Of a DNA stretch of 9,200 bases, positions 8,853 through 9,200 are shown in pieces (position 1 is the stretch's first letter; each line of letters begins with the position of its first letter). The DNA is taken from assembly GCA_018222665.1 (NCBI GenBank), contig JAAEZW010000057.1, forward strand, positions 1-9,200. Reading direction: 5' to 3'. The notes under the pieces were generated by a model. The model worked only from the letters and a program-made list of their open reading frames with translations. It was not told where the DNA came from and ran no database searches. A program made the position numbers and the translations under genes. This DNA comes from Paracoccaceae bacterium (GTDB taxonomy: Bacteria; Pseudomonadota; Alphaproteobacteria; Rhodobacterales; Rhodobacteraceae).

Positions 8853-9200
8853 ATGAACAAAACACTGAACATTGCGCTGATCAGTATCGCAATCGGCATC
8901 TTGGTTTTTGCTCTGAAATATTGGGCCTATTGGATCACGGGGTCTGTGGCCCTGTTTTCAGACGCACTGGAAAGTACGGTGAATGTTGCAACCGCTTTGG
9001 TTGCCTATATCGCAATTCGGGTTGCCGCAATCCCAGAGGATGAAAACCACCCCTACGGCCATCACAAAGCCGAATTGATGAGCGCGACATTAGAAGGCGC
9101 GCTCATCATAATCGCGGCATTTGTGATTTTGTGGCAGGCCTATTTGGCCCTGATGACACCCCGCCCCCTGACTGAGGTGCGCGAGGGGTTGCCGATCAAC
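8853..9200 (+). CDS. Cation diffusion facilitator (CDF) family metal transporter, N-terminal part
   Basis: CDF proteins are inner-membrane antiporters that export divalent metals such as Zn, Fe, Mn, Co or Cd in exchange for protons. The first 116 residues, about a third of the usual length, are present and the frame is open to the right edge. Hydrophobic segments are at about 5-28, 31-57 and 78-101. The second contains SVALFSDALESTVN and is followed by PEDENHPYGHHKAE (61-74), the characteristic CDF loop; Asp63, His66 and His70 align with the loop metal site of E. coli YiiP. In the membrane metal site Glu40 and Asn44 take the places of YiiP Asp45 and Asp49. Start: ATG 8853 with AAGGA 6 nt upstream. 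It is divergent from the leucine operon and no metabolic link is apparent. I saw no convincing own promoter. The metal cannot be told from this part. Confidence 0.9.
   Translation, partial: MNKTLNIALISIAIGILVFALKYWAYWITGSVALFSDALESTVNVATALVAYIAIRVAAIPEDENHPYGHHKAELMSATLEGALIIIAAFVILWQAYLALMTPRPLTEVREGLPIN

Noticed and set aside
8672..8899. 75-codon minus-strand frame across the ivd/CDF intergenic region
   Set aside because: It would read through the ivd promoter and the CDF start. Its hydrophobic N-terminus comes from sequence antisense to the CDF membrane segments and it runs into ivd in another frame.

Overview
The window looks like a piece of an alphaproteobacterial chromosome, most likely a marine Rhodobacteraceae (Roseobacter-group) bacterium of moderate GC content. 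The organism call rests on protein sequence: NuoA-NuoD and the isovaleryl-CoA dehydrogenase read like Rhodobacterales orthologues as I remember them. No database search was run. No RNA gene, CRISPR array, insertion sequence or phage gene is visible. Both ends of the window cut through genes.

Layout from left to right: (1) 1-1821, minus strand, is the start of the respiratory complex I operon. It is transcribed nuoA-nuoB-nuoC-nuoD, and nuoD is cut by the left edge. The genes are tightly packed, with 4-bp ATGA overlaps at nuoB/nuoC and nuoC/nuoD and a 10-bp overlap at nuoA/nuoB. (2) 1822-2102 is an AT-rich intergenic stretch of 281 bp. It holds the nuo leader and a weak promoter candidate and, at its right end, a convincing intrinsic terminator for the next operon. 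(3) 2103-8706, minus strand, is a five-gene leucine/isovalerate catabolic operon transcribed ivd, a small membrane protein gene, an AMP-forming acyl-CoA synthetase gene, mccB, mccA. Genes overlap or are separated by 1-15 bp. (4) 8707-8852 is a divergent control region of 146 bp with a plausible promoter, a near-perfect operator-like palindrome at the predicted transcription start, and two further dyads. (5) 8853-9200, plus strand, is the first 116 codons of a cation diffusion facilitator transporter.

How the genes work together: isovaleryl-CoA, from leucine transamination and oxidative decarboxylation or from activation of a free acid by the synthetase, is dehydrogenated by Ivd to 3-methylcrotonyl-CoA. 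The biotin-dependent MccA/MccB carboxylase then converts this to 3-methylglutaconyl-CoA. The two later steps, methylglutaconyl-CoA hydratase and HMG-CoA lyase, are not encoded here: the terminator lies right after mccA and nuo genes follow. They must be elsewhere if the pathway is complete. Electrons from Ivd enter the quinone pool through electron-transfer flavoprotein; complex I is a neighbour but not an obvious functional partner.

This is mostly ordinary core metabolism and I do not see a wholly new system. The points most worth a second look are the unrecognised 105-residue membrane protein locked into the leucine operon, the operator-like palindrome in front of ivd, the truncated form of the leucine operon, and the unusual metal-site residues of the CDF transporter.
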